The position numbers were made by a program, and so were the translations under genes. A DNA stretch of 64,000 nucleotides from Synechococcales cyanobacterium CNB (GTDB lineage: Bacteria; Planctomycetota; Phycisphaerae; Phycisphaerales; UBA1924): NCBI GenBank assembly GCA_030263455.1, contig SZOZ01000006.1, positions 62,001 through 126,000 on the forward strand, given 5' to 3'. The notes under the pieces are model-generated. The model was not told the origin of the DNA. It saw only the letters and a program-made list of their open reading frames with translations, and made no database searches. Numbering within the stretch: the first letter of the stretch is position 1; the number at the start of each line of letters is the position of its first letter. Of this stretch, positions 8,735-17,871 are shown piece after piece.

Positions 8735-9552
8735 CGTGGGTCGTCCGTGTGGGCCTCGAAGTGAATGGGTCCGTCGCAACCGCAGTGCGGGCACACGCCC
8801 GGGCCGCAGTGGTTCAGCTTGCAGCAATGGACGCGCGGCAGAACTCGCAGGTTACGGAACACCTCCGCGGCGGCGAGCACGCCAAGCGTCGGCGCCGCGA
8901 AGTACATCCACAGGGCATCGTGCACACCGGCCGGAACCGCCGACGCCAGCGTTCTCGCAGGGTTGAGGCTCATGCCGGAAACCGGCGACTCGACCGTGAT
9001 GAACGTGAAGAGCAGCACCCCCGCGAACACGCCCGTCCAACGCGCCAGCCGCCGCGTGTTCGAGGCGTAGAGGACCGTGCTCATGAGGATGAACGTCATG
9101 GCAACCTCGGCCGCGAACGCCGCCGGAACTCCCCAGACGCCCGGCACGGTCGGCGCGTACCTGACAGGCTCGTCGGTGAAGAGCGGACCCGCAACGACGC
9201 CGCCGATCGTCGCCCCGGCCACCCCCCCCGCGAACTGGCAGACCACGTAGCCGCAGGCGTCGAGCGGACGGATGCGACCCAGCCGGAGAAACCCGAGCGT
9301 GACCGCGGGGTTCATGTGCGCGCCCGAGCGCTCGCCTAGCGGCGAGTAAATCAACGCAATCGCAGTGAGCCCCATCCCCGCACCGACCAGCCCGCGCCGG
9401 ACGAGCGGCGACGGCAACAGCGCGTGCAGTGAAGACGCGGGAGACTCGATCAGCCCCACGAAGACCGCAACGGCAAACATGAACAGCCCGAGGAGGAACC
9501 CGTCGATGACCCACAGCGGCCATCGCTCGCGCAGGCGAGGCGTCGTGCCCAA
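8731..9552 (-). CDS. MIP-family aquaporin/glycerol channel with Cys-rich C-terminal tail
   Basis: The start is a TTG at 9552, 3 nt after the SDR stop; GGGAGG lies 7 nt upstream, and there is no better start before the first membrane helix. The 273-residue product has six hydrophobic segments and both channel half-helix motifs, HMNPAVTLGF (about 79-88) and SLNPARTLASAV (about 196-207). The last 34 residues (nt 8731-8835) are not part of the channel fold: they contain CCKLNHC, GVCPHCGC and His/Asp/Glu residues, seven cysteines in all, which look like a metal-binding or redox-active cytoplasmic tail. Pore selectivity (water versus glycerol or other polyol) is not decidable from the motifs. It is coupled by ATGA overlap to the GMC gene. 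Confidence 0.88.
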   Translation of the reverse strand: MGTTPRLRERWPLWVIDGFLLGLFMFAVAVFVGLIESPASSLHALLPSPLVRRGLVGAGMGLTAIALIYSPLGERSGAHMNPAVTLGFLRLGRIRPLDACGYVVCQFAGGVAGATIGGVVAGPLFTDEPVRYAPTVPGVWGVPAAFAAEVAMTFILMSTVLYASNTRRLARWTGVFAGVLLFTFITVESPVSGMSLNPARTLASAVPAGVHDALWMYFAAPTLGVLAAAEVFRNLRVLPRVHCCKLNHCGPGVCPHCGCDGPIHFEAHTDDPR

Positions 9553-9555
9553 GAA

Positions 9556-10458
9556 TCAGCCTCCCGTCTCGAATCCGGGATAGAGCGTCATGCCTCCGTC
9601 GACGAAGAGGCTCGCTCCGGTCACGTAGTCGGCGTCATCGGACGCGAGCCACACCGCGAGGCGGGCGACGTCGTCAGGCTCACCGATCCGCTTGTAGGGG
9701 ATGAGCTTCATCAACTCGTTGTATGCCTCCGCAGTCTCCCACGCCGAGCGGTTGATCGGCGTGCGGATGGCGCCGGGGCAGATGCTGTTGACACGGATGC
9801 GCCACGGCGCGACCTCCTGGGCGATGCTCTTCATCATCAGCATCACGCCACCCTTGCTTGCCGCGTAGTTCACGTGCCCGGCCCACGGGATGACCTCGTG
9901 AACGCTCGACACACAGACGATCTTGCCGGCGGCGCACGACACCTCGGGACGAACGCCGCGACGCTTGAACTCGCGGACCGCTTCGCGCGCACACAGGAAC
10001 TGACCCGTCAGGTTCACGTCCAGGACTCGGCGCCATTGCCCAAGCGTCATGTCCTCGATCGCCGCGTCCTGCTGGAGGCCCGCGTTGTTCACGAGAACGT
10101 CGATCGTGCCGAACTCGTCGAACATTCGCTCGAACATCCCGCTCACCTGCCCCTCGTCCGAGACGTCCGCCCGAACCGCGACCGCCCGCCCGCGACCGGA
10201 GCAGCCGCAGTGGGTCGCCTCATCGACCGCCTCGCGGGCCTGCTCCTCGGGACCGACGAAGTTCAGCATGACGTCCGCTCCGGCGGCGCACATCGCCACT
10301 GCGATGGCTCGCCCAATGCCGCTGCTCGCGCCCGTGACAAGGGCCTTCTGCCCGCGGAGCACGGGACGGGCGTCGCAGTGCGGCATGACAACGCTCGGCA
10401 ACTGCTCGGGCATGAGGTCGCGGATCGCTGCGCTCGACATCGGTGCAGTGTGACTCAT
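9556..10458 (-). CDS. Short-chain dehydrogenase/reductase, glucose-1-dehydrogenase-like
   Basis: A 300-residue classical SDR. The cofactor loop is TGASSGIG (about 39-46), the NNAG motif is present (VLVNNAG), and the catalytic set is S in VCVSSVHEV plus Y-x3-K in NYAASKGG. The C-terminal YVTGASLFVDGGMTLYPG ending is typical of glucose 1-dehydrogenase and related SDRs. It carries an N-terminal extension of about 30 residues (MSHTAPMSSAAIRDLMPEQL) before the Rossmann fold. AAAGGA lies 7 nt before the ATG. Position between the glucosidase (33 nt upstream) and the channel gene suggests it oxidises a sugar or sugar alcohol released by the cluster hydrolases; the substrate is inferred. Confidence 0.9.
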   Translation of the reverse strand: MSHTAPMSSAAIRDLMPEQLPSVVMPHCDARPVLRGQKALVTGASSGIGRAIAVAMCAAGADVMLNFVGPEEQAREAVDEATHCGCSGRGRAVAVRADVSDEGQVSGMFERMFDEFGTIDVLVNNAGLQQDAAIEDMTLGQWRRVLDVNLTGQFLCAREAVREFKRRGVRPEVSCAAGKIVCVSSVHEVIPWAGHVNYAASKGGVMLMMKSIAQEVAPWRIRVNSICPGAIRTPINRSAWETAEAYNELMKLIPYKRIGEPDDVARLAVWLASDDADYVTGASLFVDGGMTLYPGFETGG

Positions 10459-10491
10459 GGCGCGTCCTTTCCCGGGACAGTGCGGTAGAGT

Positions 10492-13206
10492 TCAGACGGA
10501 AACGGCTCGGCGGGCGTCCCGTGCGACACGCTGCGCGGACGCGATCGGGTGCGTCGGATCGGCGAGCAGCGCGGCAACCAGCCCCGTCCATCCGGTCTGG
10601 TGGCTCGCACCGACGCCGCGACCGCTGTCGCCGTGGAAGTACTCGTAGAAGAGCAGGTTGTCGCGGAAATGCGGATCATCGCGCAGCAGCGGCGCGTGCC
10701 CGAAGACAGGGCGGCGACCGGACTCGTCCGGCAGGAAAATGCGCACGAGACGCTCCGCGATCTCGTCCGCGGCACGCCCGAGACTGATCTCCCGCCCGCG
10801 CGCCGTCGGGCATGCGACGAGAAAGGTGTCGCCGTAGAAGCGATGGAACTCACGTAGCGACTCGACTATCAGGTAGTTGACTGGGAACCAGACCGGGCCT
10901 CGCCAGTTCGAGTTGCCGCCGAAGAGTCCACTCTCACTCTCGCCGGGCGTGTAGCGGACCACGTGCTCCTGCCCGCTGACGCGAAAGACGAACGGCTCGT
11001 CGAGGTGCGCCCGGCTCAGCGCGCGGACCCCGAACGGAGAGAAAAACTCGTTCTCGTCGAGCAGACGACGGAGCACGCACTTCATGCGGTGCGCCCGGAG
11101 CAGCGAGAGCAGGCGGCAGTCACCCTCGCCCGGCTCCTGCCAGCGCGAGACAAGCGACGCGAGGTCAGGGCGGTAGTTCAAATACCACTCCAGTCGAGCG
11201 GCGAACTCGGGCAGCTCGCGCAGGAGGGAGCCGTCGATCACCTCGACGGCGAAGAGGGGGATCAGACCGACCATCGTCCGCAGGCGCATCGGCAGCGTCG
11301 AGCCGTCAGGCAGATGCAGCACGTCGTAAAAGAACTGGTCCTGCTCGTCCCAGAGGCCGGTCTCCGCCCCGCCGAGGTTGTTCATCGCCGCGGCGATGTG
11401 CAGGAAATGCTCGAAGAACTTGGTGGCGACGTCCTCGTAGACGTGGTTGTGCCGAGCGAGTTCGAGCGCAATGCGCATCATCTTCAAGCTGTACGCCGCC
11501 ATCCAGCTCGTACCGTCCGCCTGGTCGATGTGCCCCCCCGTCGGCAGCGGCGCACTGCGGTCGAAGACGCCGATGTTGTCAAGCCCGAGGAATCCCCCCT
11601 GGAAGACGTTGCGTCCCTCGGCGTCCTTGCGGTTCACCCACCACGTGAAGTTCAGCAGCAACTTGTGGAAAACTCGCTCGAGAAACGCGAGATCGCCCGC
11701 GTCACCGCGCTGCGCCCGGTCGATCTCGAAGACACGCCACGCGGCCCAGGCGTGCACGGGCGGGTTCACGTCACCGAACGCCCACTCGTAGGCGGGCAGC
11801 TGCCCGTTCGGGTGCATGTACCATTCGCGCGTCAGCAGCACGAGCTGCGACTTGGCGAACTCGGAATCCACCATCGCAAGCGGCACGCAGTGGAACGCCA
11901 GGTCCCACGCCGCGTACCACGGGTACTCCCACTTGTCGGGCATCGAGACGATGTCGGCGTTGTTCAGGTGCGTCCAGTCGGCGTTGCGGCCGTGCCGGCG
12001 AGAACCCGGAGGCACGGGCTGCGTCGCGTCGCCGTCCAGCCACCGAGGCACGTCGTAGAAATAGAACTGCTTGCTCCAGATCATGCCCGCGAGCGACTGA
12101 CGATGGATGCGCCGTCGCTCGGCGTCCATGCCCGGCTGGAACACGGCGTAAAACTCGTCCGCCTCGGCACGCCGTGCCTCGACGATGTCGTCGAAGCCAT
12201 CGAACGGAGCAAGCGCCACCGTGTCCGCCAGGCGCACGCGCACCACGATCGATCCGCCGGCGGGAACGATCGTCCGGTAATGGAACGCCGCCTTCGTGGC
12301 GCGTCCCTCCCTGCGCACCGCCTCACACACGCCATGCACGACGTAGTCGTTGACGCCATCCTTGAATACGCCGGCGGCGTCGATGCCCCAGAGCCGGCGC
12401 GGGTTCGTCTCGTTCTCGCACAGGAGCATTTCCGCCCCGGCCTGAGCGACGACATGCCACTCCCCCAGGTCGGGATGCCGCAGCAGCAGCGAGCCTTCGC
12501 CCGTCGGCTCGAGCCATGGACGATCCGAGCCGTGCGACCACGACCACGTGTTGCGGAACCAGACCTGCGGCAGGACACGGATCGGGGCGTCTTCAGGACC
12601 ACGGTTGTGGACCGTGATCCGCATCAGAATGTCGCGCGGACCCGCCTTCGCGTACTCGACCTCCGCATCGAAGTATCTCCCCCCCTCGAACGCGTCTGTG
12701 TCGTGGATCTCGAGCTCCGGATCGTGCTGGCCACGGCGCCGGTTCTCCTCCACGAGCGCAGCGTACGGGAACTCGCGCTGAGGATACTTGTAGAGCGCTC
12801 GCATGTACGAGTGCGTCGGTGTCGCGTCGAGGTAGTAGTACAACTCCTTCACGTCCTCGCCGTGATTCCCCTCGCTGTTGGTCAGGCCGAAGAGACGCTC
12901 CTTGATGATCGGATCGTGCTCGTTCCAGAGCGCCAGCGCGAGACAGAGCCGCTGCTGGCCGTCGGAGAAGCCCGCGATGCCGTCCTCCCCCCAGCGGTAG
13001 GCACGGCTGCGGGCGTGATCGTGCGGGAATGAATCCCACGCCGTGCCGTGCGGACTGTAGTCCTCGCGGACCGTCCCCCACTGCCGCTCGCTCACATACG
13101 GCCCCCACTCACGCCACGGCTCACGCCCGGCGGACTGCGCCTCAACACGCAGCCGCTCCGCACCGCGGGTTGACGATCGAAACACGGTGCCCGCTCGGTA
13201 GGTCAT
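10492..13206 (-). CDS. GH63/MGH1-like glucosidase
   Basis: I choose ATG 13206 (MTYRAG) because GAGG is 6 nt upstream; other in-frame starts exist to 13263. The 904-residue protein has the glucosidase pattern of the GH63 / mannosyl-oligosaccharide-glucosidase-like group: [23 protein letters not shown] near the N-terminus, [20 protein letters not shown] with the likely catalytic Asp, [31 protein letters not shown], and [20 protein letters not shown] then [11 protein letters not shown] near the end. The fold is an alpha/alpha toroid. No signal peptide is seen, so action is probably cytoplasmic on alpha-glucosides. It is the first gene of the ten-gene leftward cluster, so the promoter should lie in 13207-13571. 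Confidence 0.86.
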   Translation of the reverse strand: MTYRAGTVFRSSTRGAERLRVEAQSAGREPWREWGPYVSERQWGTVREDYSPHGTAWDSFPHDHARSRAYRWGEDGIAGFSDGQQRLCLALALWNEHDPIIKERLFGLTNSEGNHGEDVKELYYYLDATPTHSYMRALYKYPQREFPYAALVEENRRRGQHDPELEIHDTDAFEGGRYFDAEVEYAKAGPRDILMRITVHNRGPEDAPIRVLPQVWFRNTWSWSHGSDRPWLEPTGEGSLLLRHPDLGEWHVVAQAGAEMLLCENETNPRRLWGIDAAGVFKDGVNDYVVHGVCEAVRREGRATKAAFHYRTIVPAGGSIVVRVRLADTVALAPFDGFDDIVEARRAEADEFYAVFQPGMDAERRRIHRQSLAGMIWSKQFYFYDVPRWLDGDATQPVPPGSRRHGRNADWTHLNNADIVSMPDKWEYPWYAAWDLAFHCVPLAMVDSEFAKSQLVLLTREWYMHPNGQLPAYEWAFGDVNPPVHAWAAWRVFEIDRAQRGDAGDLAFLERVFHKLLLNFTWWVNRKDAEGRNVFQGGFLGLDNIGVFDRSAPLPTGGHIDQADGTSWMAAYSLKMMRIALELARHNHVYEDVATKFFEHFLHIAAAMNNLGGAETGLWDEQDQFFYDVLHLPDGSTLPMRLRTMVGLIPLFAVEVIDGSLLRELPEFAARLEWYLNYRPDLASLVSRWQEPGEGDCRLLSLLRAHRMKCVLRRLLDENEFFSPFGVRALSRAHLDEPFVFRVSGQEHVVRYTPGESESGLFGGNSNWRGPVWFPVNYLIVESLREFHRFYGDTFLVACPTARGREISLGRAADEIAERLVRIFLPDESGRRPVFGHAPLLRDDPHFRDNLLFYEYFHGDSGRGVGASHQTGWTGLVAALLADPTHPIASAQRVARDARRAVSV

Positions 13207-13571
13207 GAGCATCCTCGTGCGTGCGAACCCGCGAACCGCCTCGACGACTCGCCAGGCCCTCACGCACCATGACGGGGATGAACAGGAATGGTTACGGCGA
13301 CCGACGGCGGTCGTCCCAAGACCCGTCGCGGCGACCCGGTCGAGTCACGCCGAGCGAGTCGCCGATATGCACGACCGGATGGTCCGCGATGAGGGCGACG
13401 CGCACGGTCGACGAGAGCGACGCGGAATGCGGCGCACGCTGCGCGCAAAGTGGCCGCAGCGCGAACCCGCGCCGGTTCGCACCGATCCGTACGAATCATC
13501 GAAAACGCTTGTTGGGGCGGGCATTCCGCAAGACGATGCGGAATCGCGCGAAGCCTCGAAAACAAACCAAT
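13207..13571. other. Gene-free region between glucosidase and tRNA-Glu
   Basis: 365 nt with no convincing coding sequence; the short frames crossing it have no family motif and extend through the tRNA. It must hold the promoter of the leftward cluster and the end of the tRNA-Glu transcript. I see one perfect palindrome (13523-13544) but no clear sigma-70 -35/-10 pair. Confidence 0.5.
13523..13544. promoter_or_regulatory. Perfect 8-bp inverted repeat, possible operator or hairpin
   Basis: ATTCCGCA-AGACGA-TGCGGAAT. It lies 28 nt beyond the 3' end of tRNA-Glu and about 320 nt upstream of the glucosidase start. No U-tract follows on either strand, so a rho-independent terminator is unlikely; an operator or RNA hairpin is possible. 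Confidence 0.35.
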
Positions 13572-13645
13572 GACCCCACGGGGATTCGAACCCCGGTTTC
13601 CAGGATGAGAACCTGGCGTCCTGGACCAGGCTAGACGATGGGGCC
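13572..13645 (-). tRNA. tRNA-Glu (anticodon CTC)
   Basis: 74 nt. The acceptor stem is GGCCCCA paired with TGGGGTC (one G-T pair), the anticodon stem CCAGG/CCTGG encloses the loop TTCTCAT, so the anticodon is CTC, and the T-arm is CCGGGGTTCGAATCCCCG. The 3' CCA is not encoded. It reads CAG-free glutamate codon GAG, which is the dominant Glu codon in this high-GC genome. Confidence 0.95.
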
Positions 13646-13750
13646 AACAGGCTCAGGGCAGCATAGGCCAGAGCGGCATGGCGTCAAGGAAACGAGCCGA
13701 ACCAGCGGGCGGGTGGGTTGAAGCGGAGCTGCTCTCGCGGCAAGGTCGGA

Positions 13751-14065
13751 TCAGACGGTCGCCACCGCCGAGACGCTCGAGGTCGCACGACGCATCTGCG
13801 ACAGCGCGAAGACCGCGGCCTCGGCGGCGGTGCGGCCGACGACAGCACCCGCCGGTTGGCCCGTGCCGTCATGCCACTCCGCACGATAGCAGTCGAACAA
13901 CTGCACGTGCCGCACCTTCAGCGGGAAGCCCGCCGCGGCGAACTCCTGCTCGACCCTGGCCAAGGACGGGAACGGCCTTCCGTCGTCATGGCGTTCGCAG
14001 TCCCGCGTGTCGAGCGGGGACCACCCCGTCGCGTACAGCTCATCGATGGCGAAGTCGAGACCCAT
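13751..14065 (-). CDS. Small protein of unknown function
   Basis: A 104-residue protein whose start is fixed by an excellent ribosome site, AAGGAGGT 6 nt before the ATG at 14065. It begins MGLDFAIDELYATGWSPLD and continues with LARVEQEFAAAGFPLKVRHVQLFDCYRAEW and VVGRTAAEAAVFALSQMRR. The alternation of charged helices and beta-like segments suggests a compact alpha/beta cytoplasmic protein; no signal peptide, membrane segment or catalytic motif is evident. I do not recognise a named family. It stands alone between tRNA-Glu and the CPBP protease gene, in the same direction as both. Confidence 0.72.
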   Translation of the reverse strand: MGLDFAIDELYATGWSPLDTRDCERHDDGRPFPSLARVEQEFAAAGFPLKVRHVQLFDCYRAEWHDGTGQPAGAVVGRTAAEAAVFALSQMRRATSSVSAVATV

Positions 14066-14264
14066 ACCCGGACCTCCTTGGCTCGTCGAGGGCGGGCACT
14101 GCCCCGGTCGAACGGACACGCCCTGCCCTTGAGATCGGCTGACCGGCCGGGGGCGGACCAGCCCAAGTGTAGCGAAGGGGGGGAGGGGGCGTCCAGAAGC
14201 GGGCAAACAGCCCTTGGAGAGGACGCCGAGCAGCAAAGCAGGAGGTAAGACCCGGCACGGCTCC

Positions 14265-15035
14265 CTAGCCCATGATGACGAGGGCGAGGACGTCGTACAG
14301 GGCGTGGACCGCCACCACGATCCCGAACCCACGCAGGATATACAGACCCGCGAAGTACAACCCCGCCAGCAGGAAGAACGCCGACTCGACCGGCGTCGCC
14401 GCGTGGTGATAGAGCATGAACGCCACGGCCGAGACCGCCGCCGATCCGATCTTCGCCCAGTGGTCCGGCAGCCGGAGCAGGTCGGCGAGCACGAAATGGG
14501 CCGCGGCGATCAGGATCATTCGGAACAGAAGTTCCTCGTACAGCCCCGCGCCGATCGAGAGCGTGAGCCGGGCCTGCCACGAACGTTCCCGCAGTTCCGC
14601 CGCGGCGGTGGCGACCTCGGGCTGCAGAGCCGGCCCCGCGGTCATCAGCAACGCGAACAGGAACAGCGGCACGGTCCAGACACACGACTCCATCAGCATG
14701 AACACGAGATACGGCGCCCGGACACGCCAGCGCTCCCGCACCAGCGCGTGCCAGAGCAGCAGTACGACGACCAGCAATCCGGCCGGAAGGTGCAGGCCGA
14801 CGATCCCGAACGACTCGAACACGCGCGCCAGGATGCCGCGGGCGGCGATCGTCTCGCCGGGCAGGTACACGATCGCACCGATCTCGTAGAGCAGGATTAG
14901 CGGGCAGAGAAAGACGAGAATATGCAGGGGGCTTGTCGAGGCCTCGCCGTAGGTGAGCGCGCCGGAGTGCCTGCGGCGAGATCGGCGCCGCGGCGCGGCG
15001 GCCGATGCGTTCTCGCTCCGGGTGGGCCGGCTCAT
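14265..15035 (-). CDS. CPBP (CAAX/Abi-type) intramembrane metalloprotease
   Basis: A 256-residue membrane protein with about six to eight hydrophobic helices. It has the three CPBP motifs in order: GLYEELLFR (E-E-x3-R, about 163-171), a following FMLYHHA histidine motif, and the late VHALYD motif. CPBP glutamic/metallo-proteases cleave within or near the membrane; in eukaryotes they trim CAAX proteins, and in bacteria some process bacteriocin or signalling peptides. The N-terminus is basic and serine-rich (about 1-30), placing it in the cytoplasm. No bacteriocin or partner gene is visible next to it, so the substrate is unknown. Confidence 0.87.
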   Translation of the reverse strand: MSRPTRSENASAAAPRRRSRRRHSGALTYGEASTSPLHILVFLCPLILLYEIGAIVYLPGETIAARGILARVFESFGIVGLHLPAGLLVVVLLLWHALVRERWRVRAPYLVFMLMESCVWTVPLFLFALLMTAGPALQPEVATAAAELRERSWQARLTLSIGAGLYEELLFRMILIAAAHFVLADLLRLPDHWAKIGSAAVSAVAFMLYHHAATPVESAFFLLAGLYFAGLYILRGFGIVVAVHALYDVLALVIMG

Positions 15036-15172
15036 GGCGTGAAGGTAGCGTGGAATGGGATCGAGCGTGCGAGGCTCATGCGCTCAGGGGGAGAGCGCGA
15101 CACCGAAACAGCAACAACACCCGCAGAGCCGTGGGCCGAGCGAGAACGAGAGTTCGGACGTGGCGTGTGCGG

Positions 15173-15448
15173 TCAGGCGCCGCCGGTCTGCTTCGCCTTC
15201 AGACGAGCGCAGAGCCGGCTCTTGCGACGGGCCGCCTGGTTCTTGTGGATCACGCCCTTCTGGGCCGTCCGGTCGATCACCGAGGAGCACTCGCGGTAGG
15301 CCGCCGCCGCGTCTGTGGCGGTCCCCTGCGTCAGGGCGTCCTGAAACTTCTTGATCGCCGCCCGCATCGTCCGGAGTCGCCACCGGTTCAACGCACGGCG
15401 CTTGGCGTTCTGGCGGATGCGCTTGCGGGCGGAGTTTGAGTGCGCCAT
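15173..15448 (-). CDS. rpsT: 30S ribosomal protein S20
   Basis: A 91-residue, strongly basic protein starting MAHSNSARKRIRQNAKRRALNRWRLRTMRAAIKKFQ, which is the S20 signature, and ending with GVIHKNQAARRKSRLCARLKA. S20 is a primary 16S rRNA-binding protein of the small subunit. The ATG at 15448 is preceded by AGAGG. The gene is monocistronic by appearance, with 137 nt to the CPBP gene downstream. A GC-rich hairpin (15475-15491) lies in the probable leader. Confidence 0.97.
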   Translation of the reverse strand: MAHSNSARKRIRQNAKRRALNRWRLRTMRAAIKKFQDALTQGTATDAAAAYRECSSVIDRTAQKGVIHKNQAARRKSRLCARLKAKQTGGA

Positions 15449-15474
15449 CGGGTTCCTCTGCTGGCTCTCGGGTC

Positions 15475-15491
15475 GCCGGGGCAGCCCCGGC
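15475..15491 (-). promoter_or_regulatory. Leader hairpin upstream of rpsT
   Basis: A perfect 7-bp stem, GCCGGGG-CAG-CCCCGGC on the plus strand, ending 26 nt before the rpsT start. It could fold in the rpsT leader; S20 translation is autoregulated in some bacteria, but a link to this hairpin is only inference. Confidence 0.35.
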
Positions 15492-15607
15492 GGGACTTCA
15501 ATCGTGGCAGGCTGGGGGCGGAAATCAAGCCCCGGGGACGAGGGTAGGCTTGCCGGAGGGGCAGGGCTGGATTAGGCTTCTCCGCGCAGGCCGGCAGGCT
15601 CGCTCGG

Positions 15608-15681
15608 GCGGGCGTAGCTCAATTGGATAGAGCACCTGACTACGGATCAGGAGGTTAGGGGTTCGAGTCCCTTCGCCCGTG
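15608..15681 (+). tRNA. tRNA-Arg (anticodon ACG)
   Basis: 74 nt. Acceptor stem GCGGGCG/CGCCCGT, D-arm with GCTCAATTGGATAGAGC, anticodon stem CCTGA/TCAGG around loop CTACGGA giving ACG (A34 normally edited to inosine to read CGN codons), and T-arm GGGGTTCGAGTCCC. CCA is not encoded. A terminator hairpin follows. Confidence 0.95.
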
Positions 15682-15689
15682 TGTCGCGA

Positions 15690-15722
15690 CAGCCCCGCCG
15701 ACAAGGCGGGGTTGTGCTTTTT
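15690..15722 (+). terminator. Rho-independent terminator after tRNA-Arg
   Basis: The stem ACAGCCCCGCC / GGCGGGGTTGT with loop GACAA (core arms 15693-15699 and 15705-15711) is followed by GCTTTTTT. Position 9 nt after the tRNA fits termination of that transcript. Confidence 0.8.
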
Positions 15723-15825
15723 GGACTCCATGCGGGTCGGGTTCGGGTCTTCCCTCCCCCGGTTGAGCGGGACGCGGCCGCCATGCCTGCATCTAGGCCG
15801 CACCGGGGTCGATATAGTTCTGACG

Positions 15826-16233
15826 ATGCTCGCGAGATTCGCCATCCTGATGCTCGCAGCCGGCATGTTCCTGCAGCCGCTCCTCGCCGTCGTGCATGGG
15901 GCGAGCGAGTGCTGCGCTGTCGAGAGCAGCAAGCCCTCCACGCTCGCCGCCCTCGACGGCGGCCATGAGTGTCACTGCTGCGAGACTGCCGTCGCTGCCG
16001 ACGAGGGCCGCCCGGCAGATCGTGAGCGGAACGATCAGAGATCGCACGGCTGCGACTGCCCGAAGTCATGCTGCTTCGGCGTCGTCAAGCTCCCTTTGGG
16101 CGTCTCTCCCGCGGGCGTTGCCCCCGCATGGCGGGATGTCGCGTCCCGCGTCGTCGATGACATGCCGGGTCCGGCAGGTGACGCCGCGATCTCGCGTCTC
16201 AAGCGACCTCCCAGAGCCTTCGCCACCGTCTGA
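15826..16233 (+). CDS. Cys/His-rich exported protein of unknown function
   Basis: A 135-residue protein with a signal peptide (MLARFAILMLAAGMFLQPLLAVVHG). The mature part is dominated by cysteine clusters: ECCAVE, HECHCCE and SHGCDCPKSCCFGVV, eleven cysteines within about 60 residues with histidines between them. This is what a periplasmic metal-binding protein looks like, but I do not recognise a named family. TATAGT at 15813-15818, just before the ATG, could be a -10 element with a very short leader. The gene is 60 nt upstream of a HlyD/ABC/FtsX export operon in the same direction, suggesting it delivers or senses a metal or thiol-reactive compound for that pump. Confidence 0.7.
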   Translation: MLARFAILMLAAGMFLQPLLAVVHGASECCAVESSKPSTLAALDGGHECHCCETAVAADEGRPADRERNDQRSHGCDCPKSCCFGVVKLPLGVSPAGVAPAWRDVASRVVDDMPGPAGDAAISRLKRPPRAFATV

Positions 16234-16293
16234 CACTGAAGGTGCGCGCCGATCGTGCGCGCACGGGCGAAGACAGGCTCTGGAGCAACACCC

Positions 16294-17871
16294 ATGACGG
16301 CGGGAACTATCGGGGGCGATCGGCCCGGCGCGGACGTGCCGCGGCGATCCAAAGTGGCGGTGATCGTGCCGGCGGCTGTGGTCGTGCTGACGCTACTGGT
16401 CGTCGCATGGAGCGCGTGGCCCACGGTGCGGCCTGTCCGAACCGTGCAGGTCACGCAGGCAGTCTTCGAGCGCGCAGAGGAACCCCCCGGCACCCGCGTG
16501 ACCGGTGACCGCCATGCCGGCGCGGGGCGCGTGGGCACGGCCGTGCAGGCTCCGGGCTGGCTCGAAGCAGAGCCGTACTACGTCGCCGCCGCCGCGCTCG
16601 CGGACGGCGTCGTCGAACACGTCGACGCCCTCGAAGGCGACCGCGTGGCAGCCGGGCAGGTCATCGCGCGGCTGGTCTCGGTCGATGCAGAACTGAAACT
16701 CAGCAGCGCAGAGGCGGAGTTGTCCGTCGCGCAGGCCGAACTCGCCCTGGCCGAGGCCGAACTGCGGGCGGCCGAGACGGACTGGAACGAGCCGGTCGAG
16801 CGCGAGCGTGCGGTCGAGGCCGGGCGCGCCGCCGTTGCCGAGAGCGAGGCCGAGGTCGCGCAGTTGCCCTCGATGATCGCCGCGGCCCGCGCGACCCTGG
16901 TGCAGTACGAGGAGGAACTCGCTCGCGCGGAGCGCTCGCGGGCCGGGCAGGCAGCGACCGAACTCGAGGTGATCGTGGCACGCCAGCGCGTCGAGGCCCA
17001 GCGGGCGACGGTCGAGTCGCTCGAGGCCCTGCGGCCGCTGCTCGCCGCACGGAGCCAGCGTCTGAGGGCAGAACTCCGTGCCGCGGAGCGAAATCTCGCG
17101 CTGCGCATCGAGGAACGCCGACGGCTGGACTCGGCCATCGCGTCCGTGAACAAGGCACGCGGCGCGGTCGAGCGCGCCCGGGCCGCCCGCGACGAGGCCG
17201 CGCTCGAACTCGACCGCATGGTCATCCGCGCTCCGATCGACGGCTACGTGCAACGCCGGCTCAAGGCGCCCGGCGACAAGGTCGTCCGCATGATGGACGA
17301 CACGCACTCAGGCCACGTCGCGCTGCTCTACGACCCCGAGCGGATGCAGGTGCGCGTTGACGTGCCGCTGGCCGACGCCTCGCACCTGTTCGTGGGCCAG
17401 CGATGCGAGGTCGTCGTCGAGGTGCTCCCCGACCGCGTCTTCGAGGGCGAGGTGCTCCGCATCACGCACGAGGCCGATCTGCAGAAGAACACCCTCCAGG
17501 CAAAGGTGCGCGTGATCGATCCATCGCCCCTGCTCCGACCCGAAATGCTCACGCGCGTTCGCTTCCTGCCCCGCGGAGAAGCGGCTCAGCATGGATCCGC
17601 AGCCCCAGCGAGCGGACCGGGGCGTGTGCGCGTCCCCAGCGACACCCTCCACGCCCACCAAGGCGGGGTGCAGGTCTGGACAGTCACGAACCGGCGCGGC
17701 GACCGCGGCGTCGTGCGCCCGGTGCACGTCCAGCCCGAAGCCGAATCGGCAGGCTGGGCAGTCGTCAGCGGCCCGGTCCAGCCGGGCGCGTTGCTGGTGC
17801 TTGATGCAGACGGACTCCGCGAAGGGCAACGGGTGCGATTCGCCTCGCGCGGCGGGGAGGGAACACGATGA
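16294..17871 (+). CDS. HlyD/MFP-family efflux adaptor protein
   Basis: The start at 16294 has GGAG 8 nt upstream. The 525-residue product has one N-terminal membrane segment (SKVAVIVPAAVVVLTLLVVAWSAW, about 19-42) and then the adaptor layout: a half lipoyl motif (YYVAAAALADGVVEHVDALEGDRVAAGQVIARL), a long alanine/glutamate/arginine-rich coiled-coil hairpin (about 130-310), the second lipoyl half (IRAPIDGYVQRRLKAPGDKV), and a beta-barrel/MP domain (MQVRVDVPLADASHLFVGQRCEV... GEVLRITHEADLQKNTLQAKVRV). Such adaptors link an inner-membrane ABC transporter to an outer-membrane exit duct. It overlaps the ATPase gene by 4 nt (ATGA). Confidence 0.9.
   Translation: MTAGTIGGDRPGADVPRRSKVAVIVPAAVVVLTLLVVAWSAWPTVRPVRTVQVTQAVFERAEEPPGTRVTGDRHAGAGRVGTAVQAPGWLEAEPYYVAAAALADGVVEHVDALEGDRVAAGQVIARLVSVDAELKLSSAEAELSVAQAELALAEAELRAAETDWNEPVERERAVEAGRAAVAESEAEVAQLPSMIAAARATLVQYEEELARAERSRAGQAATELEVIVARQRVEAQRATVESLEALRPLLAARSQRLRAELRAAERNLALRIEERRRLDSAIASVNKARGAVERARAARDEAALELDRMVIRAPIDGYVQRRLKAPGDKVVRMMDDTHSGHVALLYDPERMQVRVDVPLADASHLFVGQRCEVVVEVLPDRVFEGEVLRITHEADLQKNTLQAKVRVIDPSPLLRPEMLTRVRFLPRGEAAQHGSAAPASGPGRVRVPSDTLHAHQGGVQVWTVTNRRGDRGVVRPVHVQPEAESAGWAVVSGPVQPGALLVLDADGLREGQRVRFASRGGEGTR

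Noticed and set aside
13345-13647. Open frames on both strands over the glucosidase/tRNA gap
   Set aside because: They run through the tRNA-Glu gene, have Arg/Ser-rich translations typical of shadow frames in high-GC DNA, and lack ribosome sites.
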